Position numbers and translations under genes: made by a program. DNA of 64,000 bases. Source: Flavobacteriales bacterium UBA4466 (lineage in GTDB: Bacteria > Bacteroidota > Bacteroidia > Flavobacteriales_D > Sanyastnellaceae). How positions within the stretch are numbered: the first letter of the stretch is position 1; each line of letters begins with the position of its first letter. The DNA is taken from NCBI GenBank assembly GCA_905182895.1, contig CAJJDD010000014.1, positions 1 to 64,000 on the forward strand, given 5' to 3'. This document shows positions 20,676-30,514 of the stretch, in pieces. Below the pieces are notes generated by a model, which ran no database searches, was not told the origin of the DNA, and was given only the letters and a program-made list of their open reading frames with translations.

Positions 20676-20814
20676 CACCAATTAGACCTTAAAGCGCCTC
20701 ATATAACTCATCCCTTTTTCCTTTTATCTTCATCTAAAAGTCAATTTCTAAAGTGGCATTTTAAAGTTCAATTGGCATAACTTTTCAGCAGTAAACCGTC
20801 CTAATCTTGTACAT

Positions 20815-21567
20815 TTGTTTCTCGTGAACGTTTATAACCACATATCATCTATTCAGTCTGCTAAAAATCGCGGCTTAGCGGTTCTGCTAGACCCTGACAA
20901 ACTGGGTGATTCTGAAAGGAGAAAGCATATTATATCTATGGCTGCTCAATGTGGTGTAGACCTGTTTTTAGTGGGAGGAAGCTTGATGACTGAAGACCAC
21001 CTGAACGCGTGCTTCAAGGATATTAAAGCGCTCAGTTCTATTCCTAGTGTATTATTTCCAGGAAGTCCTGTTCAACTGAGAAAAGGTGCTGATGCTGTTT
21101 TATTTCTTTCTCTAATTTCCGGAAGGAATGCGGAGCTTCTTATAGGACAGCATGTGATAGCTGCTCCATTAATTAAGCAATATGGCCTGGAGACTATATC
21201 TACCGGTTATATGCTCGTAGACTGTGGCGAGAGCACTACGGCTTCTTACATTTCTGGAACACAACCTTTGCCTTATGACAAGCCTGAAATAGCTGCTGCT
21301 ACGGCTCTGGCTGCTGAAATGCTGGGACAAAAAATGTTTTACCTAGATGGTGGCTCAGGAGCTGCTAAACCAGTTTCTCCAGAAATGATTTCTGCAGTGC
21401 GCCAGTCTGTTTCTGCCCCGTTAGTAGTAGGAGGCGGAATTAAAACTCCTGAACAAGCCGATGTGGCTTATGCTGCTGGTGCCGACCTAATCGTTATTGG
21501 AACTGCCTTCGAAGAGAATCCTGATTTGATATTTGACATCAATGCGGTGAGAGCTTCAAATAGCTAA
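20815..21567 (+). CDS. Geranylgeranylglyceryl phosphate synthase family protein (PcrB-like)
   Basis: Intact 250-residue TIM barrel: GLAVLLDPDKLGD (Mg-binding region), GVDLFLVGGSLMTEDHL, SSIPSVLFPGSPVQL, GYMLVDCGESTTASYISGTQ, FYLDGGSGAAKPVSPEM and PLVVGGGIKTPEQADVAYAA. The family joins a polyprenyl diphosphate to sn-glycerol-1-phosphate; Flavobacteriia are known to carry group I/II enzymes of archaeal type. The start is uncertain: TTG at 20815 or GTG at 20824 (beginning NVYNHISSIQSAK). TACATTTG at 20810-20817 matches a -7 element and would put the transcript start at the GTG, but no -33 is visible. The chain length of the lipid made is not known. Confidence 0.85.
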   Translation: MFLVNVYNHISSIQSAKNRGLAVLLDPDKLGDSERRKHIISMAAQCGVDLFLVGGSLMTEDHLNACFKDIKALSSIPSVLFPGSPVQLRKGADAVLFLSLISGRNAELLIGQHVIAAPLIKQYGLETISTGYMLVDCGESTTASYISGTQPLPYDKPEIAAATALAAEMLGQKMFYLDGGSGAAKPVSPEMISAVRQSVSAPLVVGGGIKTPEQADVAYAAGADLIVIGTAFEENPDLIFDINAVRASNS

Positions 21568-21574
21568 AAAACGC

Positions 21575-21803
21575 TTATCTCTTTATGATCTCTGTAATTA
21601 ACACTCTCTTTTCTCCTCCGAAGATGGCTAGCTGGTAAACACCGCTGGCCAGCATAGAAACTGATAGCGAGTGAAGTAATTCCTGAATGAACCAACACCT
21701 CTTTAACAACAGAATCATAAATGACTACTCTTGAGTTTATCAAACTAGAATCCGATGAATAAATAGTGTTTCTGAAACTGGATACGGTTAGTCAAAAATT
21801 AGA
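21575..21803 (-). pseudogene. Detached T9SS C-terminal sorting domain fragment
   Basis: On the minus strand, SSLINSRVVIYDSVVKEVL, then after a slip MLASGVYQLAIFGGEKRVLI and TEIIKR-stop, is a typical type A T9SS sorting domain (compare the end of the BNR protein at 48065). A stop codon lies immediately before LTVSSFRN, and no passenger domain precedes it; the GGGP synthase follows in the opposite direction with only 8 bases between. The fragment is the tail of a lost secreted protein or of one displaced by a rearrangement. Confidence 0.55.
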
Positions 21804-21858
21804 TAGTAGCGGAAAAAATGTTAAAGTATAGATCTTTTTCATTCTCAAGAAATTAAGG

Positions 21859-22343
21859 TTACAGCATACGCTGCAATAAAGCTACATCCAACCAAATGTC
21901 AAATTTGTGACCTACTTCTCTTAAGAGTCCCGCTTCATGAAACCCGTGCTTTTTGTGGAACGTGATACTTCTTATATTGGTTGCATCCACCACTCCTATC
22001 ATTGACCGTGCTCCATGAGATATGGCCAGGCTGATAAGTTCAGTCAATAATTCTTTTCCCATGCCCTGAGCTCTGTATTTTTCGTGGACATACAAAGAAT
22101 GCTCGACTGTAAATCTGTAGGCTACTCTTTTTCTAAATGAACCAAAAGTGGCATACCCAGCGCTTTATTTTCTTCCTCAAAAACGATTACTGGAAAACCT
22201 TCTGATATTCTGGACTCATACCAAACGGACATTTTCTCTAGACTCCAAGTCTCGTATTCATATACGGCTGTCGAGTTAAGAATAGCAGCATTCAAAATTT
22301 CTAGAAGCTGAGGTAAATCAGAACTAAGAGCGGGTCGAATCAT
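21859..22343 (-). CDS. GNAT acetyltransferase, phosphinothricin-acetyltransferase-like (frameshifted)
   Basis: N-terminus MIRPALSSDLPQLLEILNAA with STAVYEYETWSLEKM is typical of the Pat/Bar-like subgroup. After a slip near 22110 the chain gives SLYVHEKYRAQGMGKELLTE (acetyl-CoA loop, R-x-x-G-M-G-K) and VVDATNIRSITFHKKHGFHE, then DIWLDVALLQRML. Bridged length about 160. The family N-acetylates small amines or amino-acid analogues; the natural substrate here is unknown. It overlaps the DCC gene by one base (ATGA type junction), so they are probably co-translated. Confidence 0.8.
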
Positions 22344-22735
22344 TAGTCTAAAACTCTGGTTTTTGTAGATTCATCTGGCAGTTCACAGGAATTGTTTTTC
22401 CCGAACCACTCATACCTGCGCTTAGCGATTTTATCATATGCCCAATCTCTAAAAAATTTGGGGAAAACAAAAAGAATTTTTAGCACGCTCCTCCATCCTC
22501 CTATATCTGAGATCACATGAAGTGCGGCAGAGCTTTTATCATATAACATCTCATTCCTCCAATAAAGAACACTGTCTAATGAGTTTAATTTTTCTTTAGG
22601 CAGACTTTTTTCTGCTGTTTTACCTTGAAGAGAGGCCACAGAAATAGACTTATCTCTATTGTTTTTGAGGATATAATTGGCCAGCCTATTGCAAAGCACA
22701 CAATACCCATCAATAAATACAATTCTACTTTCCAA
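22343..22735 (-). CDS. DCC-family thiol-disulfide oxidoreductase-like protein (DUF393)
   Basis: Intact 130-residue protein with FIDGYCVLCNRLANYILKNN, which is the DxxCxxC motif naming the DCC family, followed by LDSVLYWRNEMLYDKSSAAL and ISDIGGWRSVLKILFVFPKF, and DWAYDKIAKRRYEWFG near the end. Family members have a thioredoxin-like fold; a disulfide reductase role is predicted but not proven. Its start overlaps nothing upstream, while its end overlaps the acetyltransferase. Confidence 0.85.
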   Translation of the reverse strand: MESRIVFIDGYCVLCNRLANYILKNNRDKSISVASLQGKTAEKSLPKEKLNSLDSVLYWRNEMLYDKSSAALHVISDIGGWRSVLKILFVFPKFFRDWAYDKIAKRRYEWFGKNNSCELPDESTKTRVLD

Positions 22736-22770
22736 TTTTTTATGGTTTATTTACAAAGTAACAGATTTCC

Positions 22771-23922
22771 GTGAATGGAAGGTCACTATTTTTGACACAT
22801 TCAACATGGCAAATCCTTCAATTCGAAATAACAACGTTAAATTCAGAGAAAGAAAAATCTGAATGGGCTGATTTTGTGGGAGATAATCACCCTGTCTTGG
22901 GGTTAGGGAACATCGAGCATAGAAAGAGCTTCGGCACTAAACTGTGGTCCGTGATTTTCAGAAAAGATTCTAAGATAGCTGGTGTTGCTCTATTCGAAGA
23001 AGTGACTTTCACTTTTCAAGAGAACTCTCTCGATGTTTCTAGTTTCGTGAAAAATTTGATTTCTGCTATAAAGTTCGTGGCAGGAATGAGAAATATTCGC
23101 CTTCTGTTATGTGGAGATAAAATCTTAGATGGTGCGTTAGGTTTTAAATTTAACACGCTTATACAGCGAAGCAGAAAAAACGGACTTCCTCCTTAAATCC
23201 GGAATAGCGATTACAAAGAAAAAGGGCATTAAGCAGCAGTACATTCTTCTTAAGAGCGGAGAAAAAAGATTTTTTCAGCGCCCATGGATATATGTCCCTA
23301 CAGAAGAATCTTTCTGTCTCGATATACACTGGGAGTCCTTTGACGAATATAAGAGTACACTGAAAAAGAAATATCGTAAAAGAGCGAACTCGCTTCTTAA
23401 ATAAAACAGCTCATTTAGAAGTAATAGAACCGACCCAAGAATGGTGGAAATCCAACTTAGATAAGCTAACAGAGCTCTACACGATAGCTAGCGAAAAATA
23501 TAGATTTCACTTTGATCATTTTGATTTAAACATCGTAACCAATCATTTACAGCGAGAAAACCCGTGCTGGAGAACATACGTGTATATGGATGGGAATGAA
23601 ATAGCGGGGTACTTTATAGCCGGCTAGAAAAGAGGATTCTTATTATATCCATTTAGCTATACAGGAATATAGGGAGAACTCAACCTTTAGCGTTTATCAC
23701 CGAATGCTCGTAGATATGGTGAAAATAGGAATCGAGCATAAAATGAAGAACGTGAAATTCGGAAGGACTGCACCAATAGCCAAATCGAGCTTAGGTGCCA
23801 TACCTGTAGAAACCTCAATCTTCCTTCATTCTAAAAAATCATGGAAAAGAGATTTTCTAAATTGGTTGTTCGGTAGAACTGATTTTGAACCTGCGGAACT
23901 CAGAAATCCTTTTGAAGAGTAA
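22771..23922 (+). CDS. FemAB/GNAT-like protein, peptidoglycan-bridge type (frameshifted)
   Basis: The pieces read SEWADFVGDNHPVLGLGNIE, LRLLLCGDKILDGAL-type sequence, QRPWIYVPTEESFCLDIHW, ESFDEYKSTLKKKYRKRAN and, in the last part, MLVDMVKIGIEHKMKNVKFG, RTAPIAKSSLGAIPVE. Such a double-GNAT arrangement resembles FemAB/DUF482-like aminoacyl or acyl transferases (superfamily-level call). Frame breaks near 23165, 23400 and 23630, and the start is uncertain: GTG 22771 is the longest frame, while an ATG at 22806 in another frame hints at a further slip. It ends one base before the convergent receptor gene. Confidence 0.6.
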
Positions 23923-23923
23923 G

Positions 23924-26396
23924 CTATAAATCTATCCCATCCATCTCCTCACTGCCAGAGACACCCCTATTCCTTTTCTTTTTATTCTCTAATTTACCGA
24001 AATTATAAGAAAAACTAAGGTAAACGTTTCTGCTTTCTCTCTTCCTTCTGCCCTTCTGCGCGAAGTTAACTCCTGAAGTCTCGAAATTAAATTCCCTAGA
24101 ATCTAACATATCACTTACCCTTAAACCTAAGGTTCCTTTCTCTTTCATTATACTTTTTTTCAGCGCCAAGTCAGAGAAGAATATACTCTGAATTTCTCCT
24201 TGAAGTATGACAAAAGGAGACCTGTACCTAGCAGATGCTTGGGCTTGCCAACCTTTGTTTTTATAGGTAATATTAGCATTTGCGTTTCCGGCATCTCAAA
24301 AATTTACAAATCACTATCTAAATTAGAGCCATCACTTGCTGTTTTATAAGCATTCCCGCTAAGCATCATATTCCACTTATCCCATTTATTCCAAGTAAAA
24401 ATAATCTCTAAGCCCTGATTTAAAGAGTTGTTCAAGTTCTGGTAGCTCACAGTAGAAACCTCATCTTCTAAACTAACCAATCTGCTCATCACACCATTTA
24501 CCTGCTTGTAATAAACGGAAGTCATAAACTGAAAAACCTCAGTTCTATAAGCTATACGAAGCCTCAATAGCATCGACATACTCAGGTAGCAAAAAAGGAT
24601 TTCCTACTCTTATAAGCAATGGATTAGAGAAATCTGTGAATGGGTTTAACTGCCTAGTTCTTGGTCTATTTATTCTTCTGCTATAACTTAACATAAGCTC
24701 TTTTTCTTGGCTAAGCTGATACTTTAAATGTCCACTCGGAAACAAGGAGAAGTAATCGTTTTCAAAAAGTGAATCACTAGTCACCAAGTATGAATCTGTA
24801 AGCGCCTGCTCTGCTCTTAACCCTAACTGAACACCTACTTTCCCTAAGCTCCTTCCCACTATCGCATAACCAGCCATAATAGTTTCTTTATACTCGAAAT
24901 CATTAGACCTGCTGGTGTCTAACAAGAGGCTATCAGAAACACTAGAATTGGTAAAAGCCCTAAAGTCACTCCTTACAGTTCTCTGTGTGCTTTTAACTCC
25001 CGTTTCTAATTTCCATTTTTCTCCTATCCTATCTATGTAATCTAACTGTCCAGAATAAAACTGAAAGCCTCCCCCGATATCATTTCTTTCTATATAGTCG
25101 AATGTTCTACCAGTGTTTTCAAATTCATTAAATATTCCCACTTCATCTGATTCCATTATTTGAATATGAAAAATCTAGCTATGTGGGCAGTAATTGTTAG
25201 GAATAAAACTTAGCTCATAACCTAGATTTAGGTCTATGTTATTTCCTGAATCTTTCTTCTGTGTTTTCTCTAAAATATTCCTCCTTTGAACTTAGGTCAT
25301 TTATATCAGAGAAGATTAAAAAATCATTTCGATCTTCATCATTACTTTCTTTAATCTGATAAGTACCGTTCACATATAAAGTAGATTTAGAGGATAGATA
25401 AAGTTCCGTACCTAAGCCCAAATTATGGCTAATTTTTTCTCTGCTTCCCTTTCCATCTTGGATTAGTTCTGTAGAACTGGTATCGTCATAAGTAATTCTA
25501 TCTGTCCTTCTCTCACTGAATCTATCTGCATATCTAAAACCATAATTGGCGAAAATATTTAACTTATCATTTCTCTTACTCACACTGAAAGACCCGTTAT
25601 AATTATCGCCTGTAGCAGCTATAAGGCTAACATTCCCGCTATAACCAAAGAGTTTGTTTTTCTTTAATATTATGTTAATAATCCCGCCCATCCCATCAGG
25701 GTCATATTTAGCAGAAGGGTTCGTAATAATCTCCACAAATTCTATGCTACTCGCTGGTAATTGGTCCAAGACAGCCTGGCGAGAAGAGCCTGTTAAGCCA
25801 GAAGGTTTTCCATCGATAAGAACAGTTACATTTTGACTTCCTCTTAAACTCACATTTCCATCAATATCTACCTCTACCGAAGGAATATTCTCTAAGACTT
25901 CATTAGCAGAACCACCCGTGGAAGTAATGTTCTGAGAGACATCAAACACTCGCTTGTCTATCTCTAGTCTCATGAGTTCTTTACCCGCCAACACCTCAAC
26001 ATCTTCTATCATGGTGCTCGCAGGTTCTAAGAAAATTTCACCTAAATCTCGCTCTACGCTTTCCTTAGGCGATAGTTTTACACCAGATAACACTTGTATT
26101 TTATAGCCTATGAAATTTACTTCTACAGAGTACATCCCTACGGGGATCTCTACGATTCTAAATCTCCCCTTTTCATCAGTAATACCGCCTGTAACGGCTG
26201 AACTATCTCTCTTTGAAATTAGCGTAATAGTGGCAAATTGAATAGCCTCCTTTGTGAAGTCATCTGTTACAGAGCCATAAACGACTCCTATCTGTGGGCG
26301 CTCTCTCCCAGGAGACAAACCTGTTCTTTGCGCCTGCAGGTGGAGCGTTGCAACGCTAAACCAGACCAAGCACAATCCCTTAATTATAATCTTCAT
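23924..26396 (-). CDS. TonB-dependent receptor / outer membrane beta-barrel protein (frameshifted)
   Basis: Signal peptide ends at LHLQAQ. A CarboxypepD_reg-like domain follows (VYGSVTDDFTKEAIQFATIT, VEVNFIGYKIQVL), then a plug with LENIPSVEVDIDGNVSLRGS, NVTVLIDGKPSGL and IEFVEIITNPSAKYDPDG, a set of motifs typical of the OMP_b-brl_3 family receptors. Barrel segments include SYSRRINRPRTRQLNPF. Breaks near 25200, 24560, 24300 and 24170; bridged length about 820. The ligand is unknown. Receptors of this subfamily often lack a SusD partner, and none is adjacent. Confidence 0.82.
26345..26356. repeat. GCGTTGCAACGC perfect palindrome, copy 4
   Basis: Extends to a 14-base palindrome AGCGTTGCAACGCT at 26344-26357, within the signal-peptide codons of the receptor. 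Confidence 0.6.
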
Positions 26397-26540
26397 TCTT
26401 CCGCAAAATTAACTCTTCGGTTCATTAAGTGTTCATATTGGATACTAAATTCATCCCTGAATCTTTAGACGATTATCATCGCTTTATCCCTCGGCATTAT
26501 ACCAAAAACAGAATGTGATACTTTAAGTTAAAAAACTTAT

Positions 26541-26548
26541 TATTTTTG
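26541..26548 (+). promoter_or_regulatory. Candidate -7 element for the TPP-controlled receptor
   Basis: TATTTTTG is an exact TAnnTTTG match 12 bases before the riboswitch and identical to the -7 elements upstream of E1 and carB. The -33 is weak (TTTAAG about 15 bases upstream). Confidence 0.45.
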
Positions 26549-26559
26549 CGCCATCTCAA

Positions 26560-26640
26560 ACAGGGGTGCCAAAAATCCAATCGTGGACAAAGGCTGAGAT
26601 TATACCCGTAGAACCTGACCGGATAATGCCAGTTAGGGAA
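26560..26640 (+). promoter_or_regulatory. TPP riboswitch (THI element)
   Basis: The conserved parts appear in order: CAGGGGTGCC, GGCTGAGA with TATACCC, GAACCTGA, GGATAATGCC and TTAGGGAA. This is the thiamine-pyrophosphate aptamer. A short hairpin CATCC-CCC-GGATG at 26657-26669 lies between the aptamer and the receptor ATG and may be part of the expression platform. Binding of TPP should lower expression of the receptor. Confidence 0.95.
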
Positions 26641-26685
26641 TTGTTTAACCAAGAGTCATCCCCCGGATGGCCATTAAAAATTGTT

Positions 26686-29251
26686 ATGAAAAATTTATTT
26701 TTGAGCACAGTGCTCGCTTTTGTTTCCTCATGTGTGTGGGGACAATTCACCATTACAGGAACTGTTATGGATGAAGAATCTGCTCCTCTGACAGGAGCTG
26801 TAATATCATTAAATGATGCTTATACTTATGCTATCTCAAACAGAGAAGGTAAGTTTAGTATAGCAGTTAATAGTGGCGAAAGTGCCACTATAAGAGTTGA
26901 CTTTCTTGGGTATAAAACTTCGGAAAGACTTATCGCTAAATCAACCTGTTCTGACTTGGAATTTCTCTTATTACAAGATGCTTTTTCTATTGCTGAAGTA
27001 CAAGTAGCTAGTGTACAACTAAACAAAAAAACTCCAATGGCATTCACCGAAATGAATGAGGATGATTTGAATCCAAAAACTTTGGTCAAGATTTACCTTA
27101 CCTATTAAACACACTTCCTGGTGTAGTCACAACTAGTGATGCAGGAGCTGGAATAGGATATACTGGTATAAGGATAAGAGGCTCTGATGCCACTAGAATT
27201 AATGTTACTATTAACGGCATCCCAGTAAACGACTCAGAAGGTCAAGGAGTTTTCTGGGTGAATCTGCCAGACTTCGGAAGCAGTGTAAATAGTGTTCAAA
27301 TACAAAGAGGAGTAGGAACTAGTAGTAATGGAGCAGCAGCTTTTGGAGGAACAGTAAATCTTCAAACCACTAGACCAGATAAATCTAGTTATTTTAAAAC
27401 AAGCTTAGGAGGTGGTTCTTACAATACACTTCGTTCTAACCTAGAGTTTTCTACTGGCATGATAGATAACAAGTGGAATTTTAATGGCCGATTGTCGAAA
27501 ATAACCTCAGATGGATATATCGATCGTGCAAGCGCTAACTTGAGTTCTCTTTACCTAAATGCTGGCCTTTATTTGGCTAACACCACCATTCAAGCTGTAG
27601 CCATTAAAGGGCAGGAAAAAACATATCAGTCATGGTATGGAACTCCCGAGGCCGTTCTAGAAAACGATCAGGCAGGATTAGAAAATCTAGCCGACAATGT
27701 TTTAGGACTAGATGCAGAAGATAGAGAACGTCTATTAAATGCTGATAGGACCTATAATTTTTATGAGTATGATAATCAGGTAGACGATTATAAGCAAGAT
27801 CATTATCAACTTCACTTAACACAGATCTTTTCTTCAGCTCTAAGCCTTAATGTTAGTGGTCATTACACTTCTGGAGCTGGATTTTTTGAAGAGTATAAAA
27901 AAGGAGAAGACTTAACTGACTATGGAATAACCGTAGAAGACGACCAAGTCCCAATTGGTCAGGTTTCTAGCTCTGATATTATTAGAAGGAGATGGTTGGA
28001 TAATGATTTTTATGGTGCTGTTTGGGCATTGAATTGCATCAGACATCAGCTTCAACACATTGTAAATGCAGTTTTCGGTGGTGCTAGCAACCACATGTAC
28101 AACAGGAAGACCATTCTCTTGGAGAGGTTCTGTGGGCTCAGTACGCTGGTAACTCAGGCATTTCCAGCAGATCGTTACTACGAATGTGAACTCCCTCACC
28201 AAGAATGATTTTAATGCTCTTCTTTGAATAGCTAGGACTATGACGTAAAGGAATACTTTCAACTGTGTTCGCACATGTTCAGGGACGTTTCATAACCTAC
28301 GTTAGCTTGATAGGAACTGTTAGCAATGACTTAATGAAATATTCAGGCAGATAGCTTCATGGTCATTTCTTAACCCTAAAATAGGAGCTTCTTATGCCAA
28401 AGGTAAGAACAGATTTTATGGTAGTTTCAGTGTAGCCAATAGAGAGCCTACTAGAGGGGATATTATAGATGCTGTTCCAGGAACATCTCCTAAGCATGAA
28501 ACACTTAATGACCTCGAAATCGGCTATTCCTACACTGCTAGTAAATTCGCCTTCAATGCGAATATCTATAACATGATGTACACTAACCAGCTCGTACTAA
28601 CTGGTGAGGTGAATGATGTAGGTTCTGCCATTAGAACTAACGTAGATGAAAGTTACAGAAGAGGTATAGAACTGATAGCAGGTGTGAACATTACTAAAAA
28701 ACTAAACTGGCAGGTAAATATGCCACGGTTCAGTGAAAACAAGATTCAATCTTTACACTGAAACTATAGCAGCTACCAATATGATGAAGACTTCAACTAT
28801 TTAGGTGCCGAACTACTTACGACTGAACTAACTGATACCGACATTAGCTTTTCTCCTAACCTAATTAGCTGGGTCTGACTTAGGATTCATACGCTACTAG
28901 ATAAAGGAAAACTCTGCTCTTAACGTTAGTATTCTCACCAAGTATGTAAGTGAGCAATACTTAATTAGACAACGCAAGCAATGAGGATAAGACTATAGAT
29001 GCTTATTTGGTAAATGATGTCGCTGTATGAGATATGCTCTTAAAGAACACCTTTCGTAAAGGAGTTCGGACTGAGCCTTCATCGCTGAACAACTTCTTCT
29101 CTGAAGAGTACTCTTCTAATGGCTATACGTATAGTTATGCGTATCAATATCCAGGAGCAAATGACGAAATGATTACTGTCAAAGAAGAGCAAAATGCTTA
29201 TTACCCTCAAGCACCTATCAACTTTCTGTTTCAGCTTGATGTGAAATTCTA
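26686..29251 (+). CDS. TonB-dependent receptor, thiamine-regulated (many frameshifts)
   Basis: The signal peptide MKNLFLSTVLAFVSSCVWGQ begins at ATG 26686, downstream of the riboswitch; longer frames that start inside the aptamer are not real. Next come a CarboxypepD_reg domain (FTITGTVMDEESAPLTGAVI), a plug with LPYLLNTLPGVVTTSDAGAG, GIRIRGSDATRINVTINGIP and NSVQIQRGVGTSSNGAAAFG, and a barrel with GGASNH, SFSVANREPTRGDI and RTNVDESYRRGIE. Breaks occur near 27085, 28035, 28110, 28175 and several times in 28210-29040, more densely than elsewhere. Bridged length about 850. The TPP switch predicts import of thiamine or a precursor. Confidence 0.82.
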
Positions 29252-29283
29252 ATTAAAGTTTCTATTTTACCAGAACTATAATA

Positions 29284-29317
29284 AAAGCCCCTTCCAAACT
29301 AGCAAGAAAGGGGCTTT
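29284..29317 (+). terminator. Intrinsic terminator after the thiamine receptor
   Basis: AAAGCCCCTT / AAGGGGCTTT with a 14-base loop followed by TTTT, 32 bases after the receptor stop. Confidence 0.85.
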
Positions 29318-29382
29318 TTACCCGCAAGCTCCATTGAATATATTAATCAACATCCGATAAAATTTTAAAATAAACAAGCATA

Positions 29383-29547
29383 ATGAAAACACTAGTTCTA
29401 TTTTTGACATTTGTTACAATTTTCAATATTTCATATTCTCAAAACGGAGTCTTAAAAGGGTACGTTAAAGATGCAACTAATAATGAAGAAATTCCTTTTG
29501 CTAATGTATTTGTAGAACAGTTAAATTCGGGGTTAGCAACCTGGCTG
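29383..29547 (+). pseudogene. Truncated TonB receptor N-terminus
   Basis: Signal peptide (MKTLVLFLTFVTIFNISYSQ) followed by the beginning of a CarboxypepD_reg domain, GVLKGYVKDATNNEEIPFAN then VFVEQLNSG. The similarity ends near 29545 at a hairpin, after which the minus-strand gene at 29533-29787 occupies the DNA. About 55 residues of a protein normally 800-1000 long remain, so the gene has been cut by a deletion or rearrangement. Confidence 0.65.
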
Positions 29548-29787
29548 GACAAAGGTGTCCTTGCCAGACTTTTTGGTCTTTTTAGCCGATAAAGCTTTTC
29601 CCTCTTTATACTCCCCAAGAACTATTACTATCTTAGTTTTAGAGTACTCTTCGATGGCATCTTCCATCTCTTTTAGAGTGTCTCTTCTAATTTTTATTCC
29701 TTTACTCGATGCTGAATTCTTCAACTCTAAATAAAACCCGTCTCTTAGGTCTAATGCTCTGGTCGCTGGTCTTCCTTTTCTAGCCAT
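29533..29787 (-). CDS. Conserved hypothetical protein (MARKGRP type)
   Basis: Basic protein of about 84 residues. From ATG 29787: MARKGRPATRALDLRDGFYL, IKIRRDTLKEMEDAIEEY and KIVIVLGEYKEGK. The first 21 residues of the longest frame are not family-like, so the shorter start is preferred. The last ten residues (after KKTKKSG) come from the rearranged junction at 29541-29567 and may not belong. It resembles short conserved Bacteroidota proteins of unknown role (recollection, not checked). Confidence 0.6.
   Translation of the reverse strand: MARKGRPATRALDLRDGFYLELKNSASSKGIKIRRDTLKEMEDAIEEYSKTKIVIVLGEYKEGKALSAKKTKKSGKDTFVQPGC
29541..29567. repeat. Inverted repeat at the truncation point
   Basis: CTGGC-T-GGACA-AAGG-TGTCC-TT-GCCAG forms a two-part stem with a small bulge and a 4-base loop, followed on the plus strand by ACTTTTTGG. 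It lies exactly where the receptor remnant ends and the minus-strand gene ends. It could be a terminator, or a scar of the rearrangement. Confidence 0.6.
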
Positions 29788-29900
29788 GTCTGAATGTGTT
29801 TTTGAAAATCGCACGCAATCTAACAGAAATATGTGACGAAGCAAGAACATTCTAGCTTTAATTACAATCGCGTTATAATTAATTAAGATTTCTTCATGTA

Positions 29901-30514
29901 GTGCATTCTCTTATTTACTGTTTCTTAGGTACGGTTCTAGTAGCTCTTAACTCTATGAAGAAAATCATTTATCATCCCCATCCTTCTAATTTCCCTAATG
30001 CTGAATGGAGCTTAGTCTCGCAGGCGCAGGGAACACAAAAGATATTTTGGTCAGAAAGTCAGCAATTTGACTGGGGAATGTTTAAAGAAAAGAGAGCAGG
30101 TTACGGGTTTGTCAAAGCCATGACTCATTCTGGCATTAGCTATGAGAGTAGATGTAAAAGAACGGGTTTATTGTGCTTAATGTAGAAGCCTACTTCATCT
30201 ATGGTAAAAGCTGGGTTATGAAAGGATATAAAAAACCCCATCTACTCGCTCATGAAAAAATTCATTTCGATATCTCAGAGATATTTAAAAGAAGGTTAGA
30301 TAAGCTATGCGTAATAGATATAGAGTGGACTACGACACTTTCGTAGAGAAGAGATTATCAGGAAGCATTGCAACGCCACTTCGACATAATATTCGATGAA
30401 ATGGATGAATATCAGCCTGAATATGACGGAGACACCTCACATGGAACTATTTCTTTCAAACAAAAAAAATGGGAAAAAGACATTAGAGAAGCGCTGAAAA
30501 ACACTAATCGTTAA
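29901..30514 (+). CDS. DUF922-like predicted zinc metalloprotease (frameshifted)
   Basis: Pieces read MKKIIYHPHPSNFPNAEWSL, then in other frames AYFIYGKSWVMKGY, LLAHEKIHFDISEIFKRRLD and EALQRHFDIIFDEMDEYQ. HEKIH is a zinc-binding HExxH motif, placed as in DUF922 proteins (HEQGHFD-like). Breaks are near 30180 and 30345. GTG at 29901 gives a hydrophobic leader (LIYCFLGTVLVALNS) in front of MKKII, which would export the protein; ATG at 29955 would not. It overlaps the end of obgE by 11 bases in a convergent arrangement. Protease activity is predicted only. Confidence 0.6.
30365..30376 (+). repeat. GCATTGCAACGC motif, copy 5
   Basis: One mismatch from the palindrome. Lies in the DUF922-like gene, coding strand, spelling ALQR. 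Confidence 0.5.

Noticed and set aside
20810-20826. Leaderless transcript for the GGGP synthase
   Set aside because: TACATTTG fits a -7 element, but there is no -33 at the right distance, and a second near-match (TAATCTTG at 20802) gives a different start.
22677-22862. Small ORF ahead of the FemAB-like gene
   Set aside because: It overlaps the divergent start region and has no domain; ATG 22806 within it may be the shifted start of the FemAB-like gene.
26566-26685. Upstream extension of the TonB receptor from a start inside the TPP aptamer
   Set aside because: The extra residues overlap the riboswitch; the signal peptide begins at ATG 26686.
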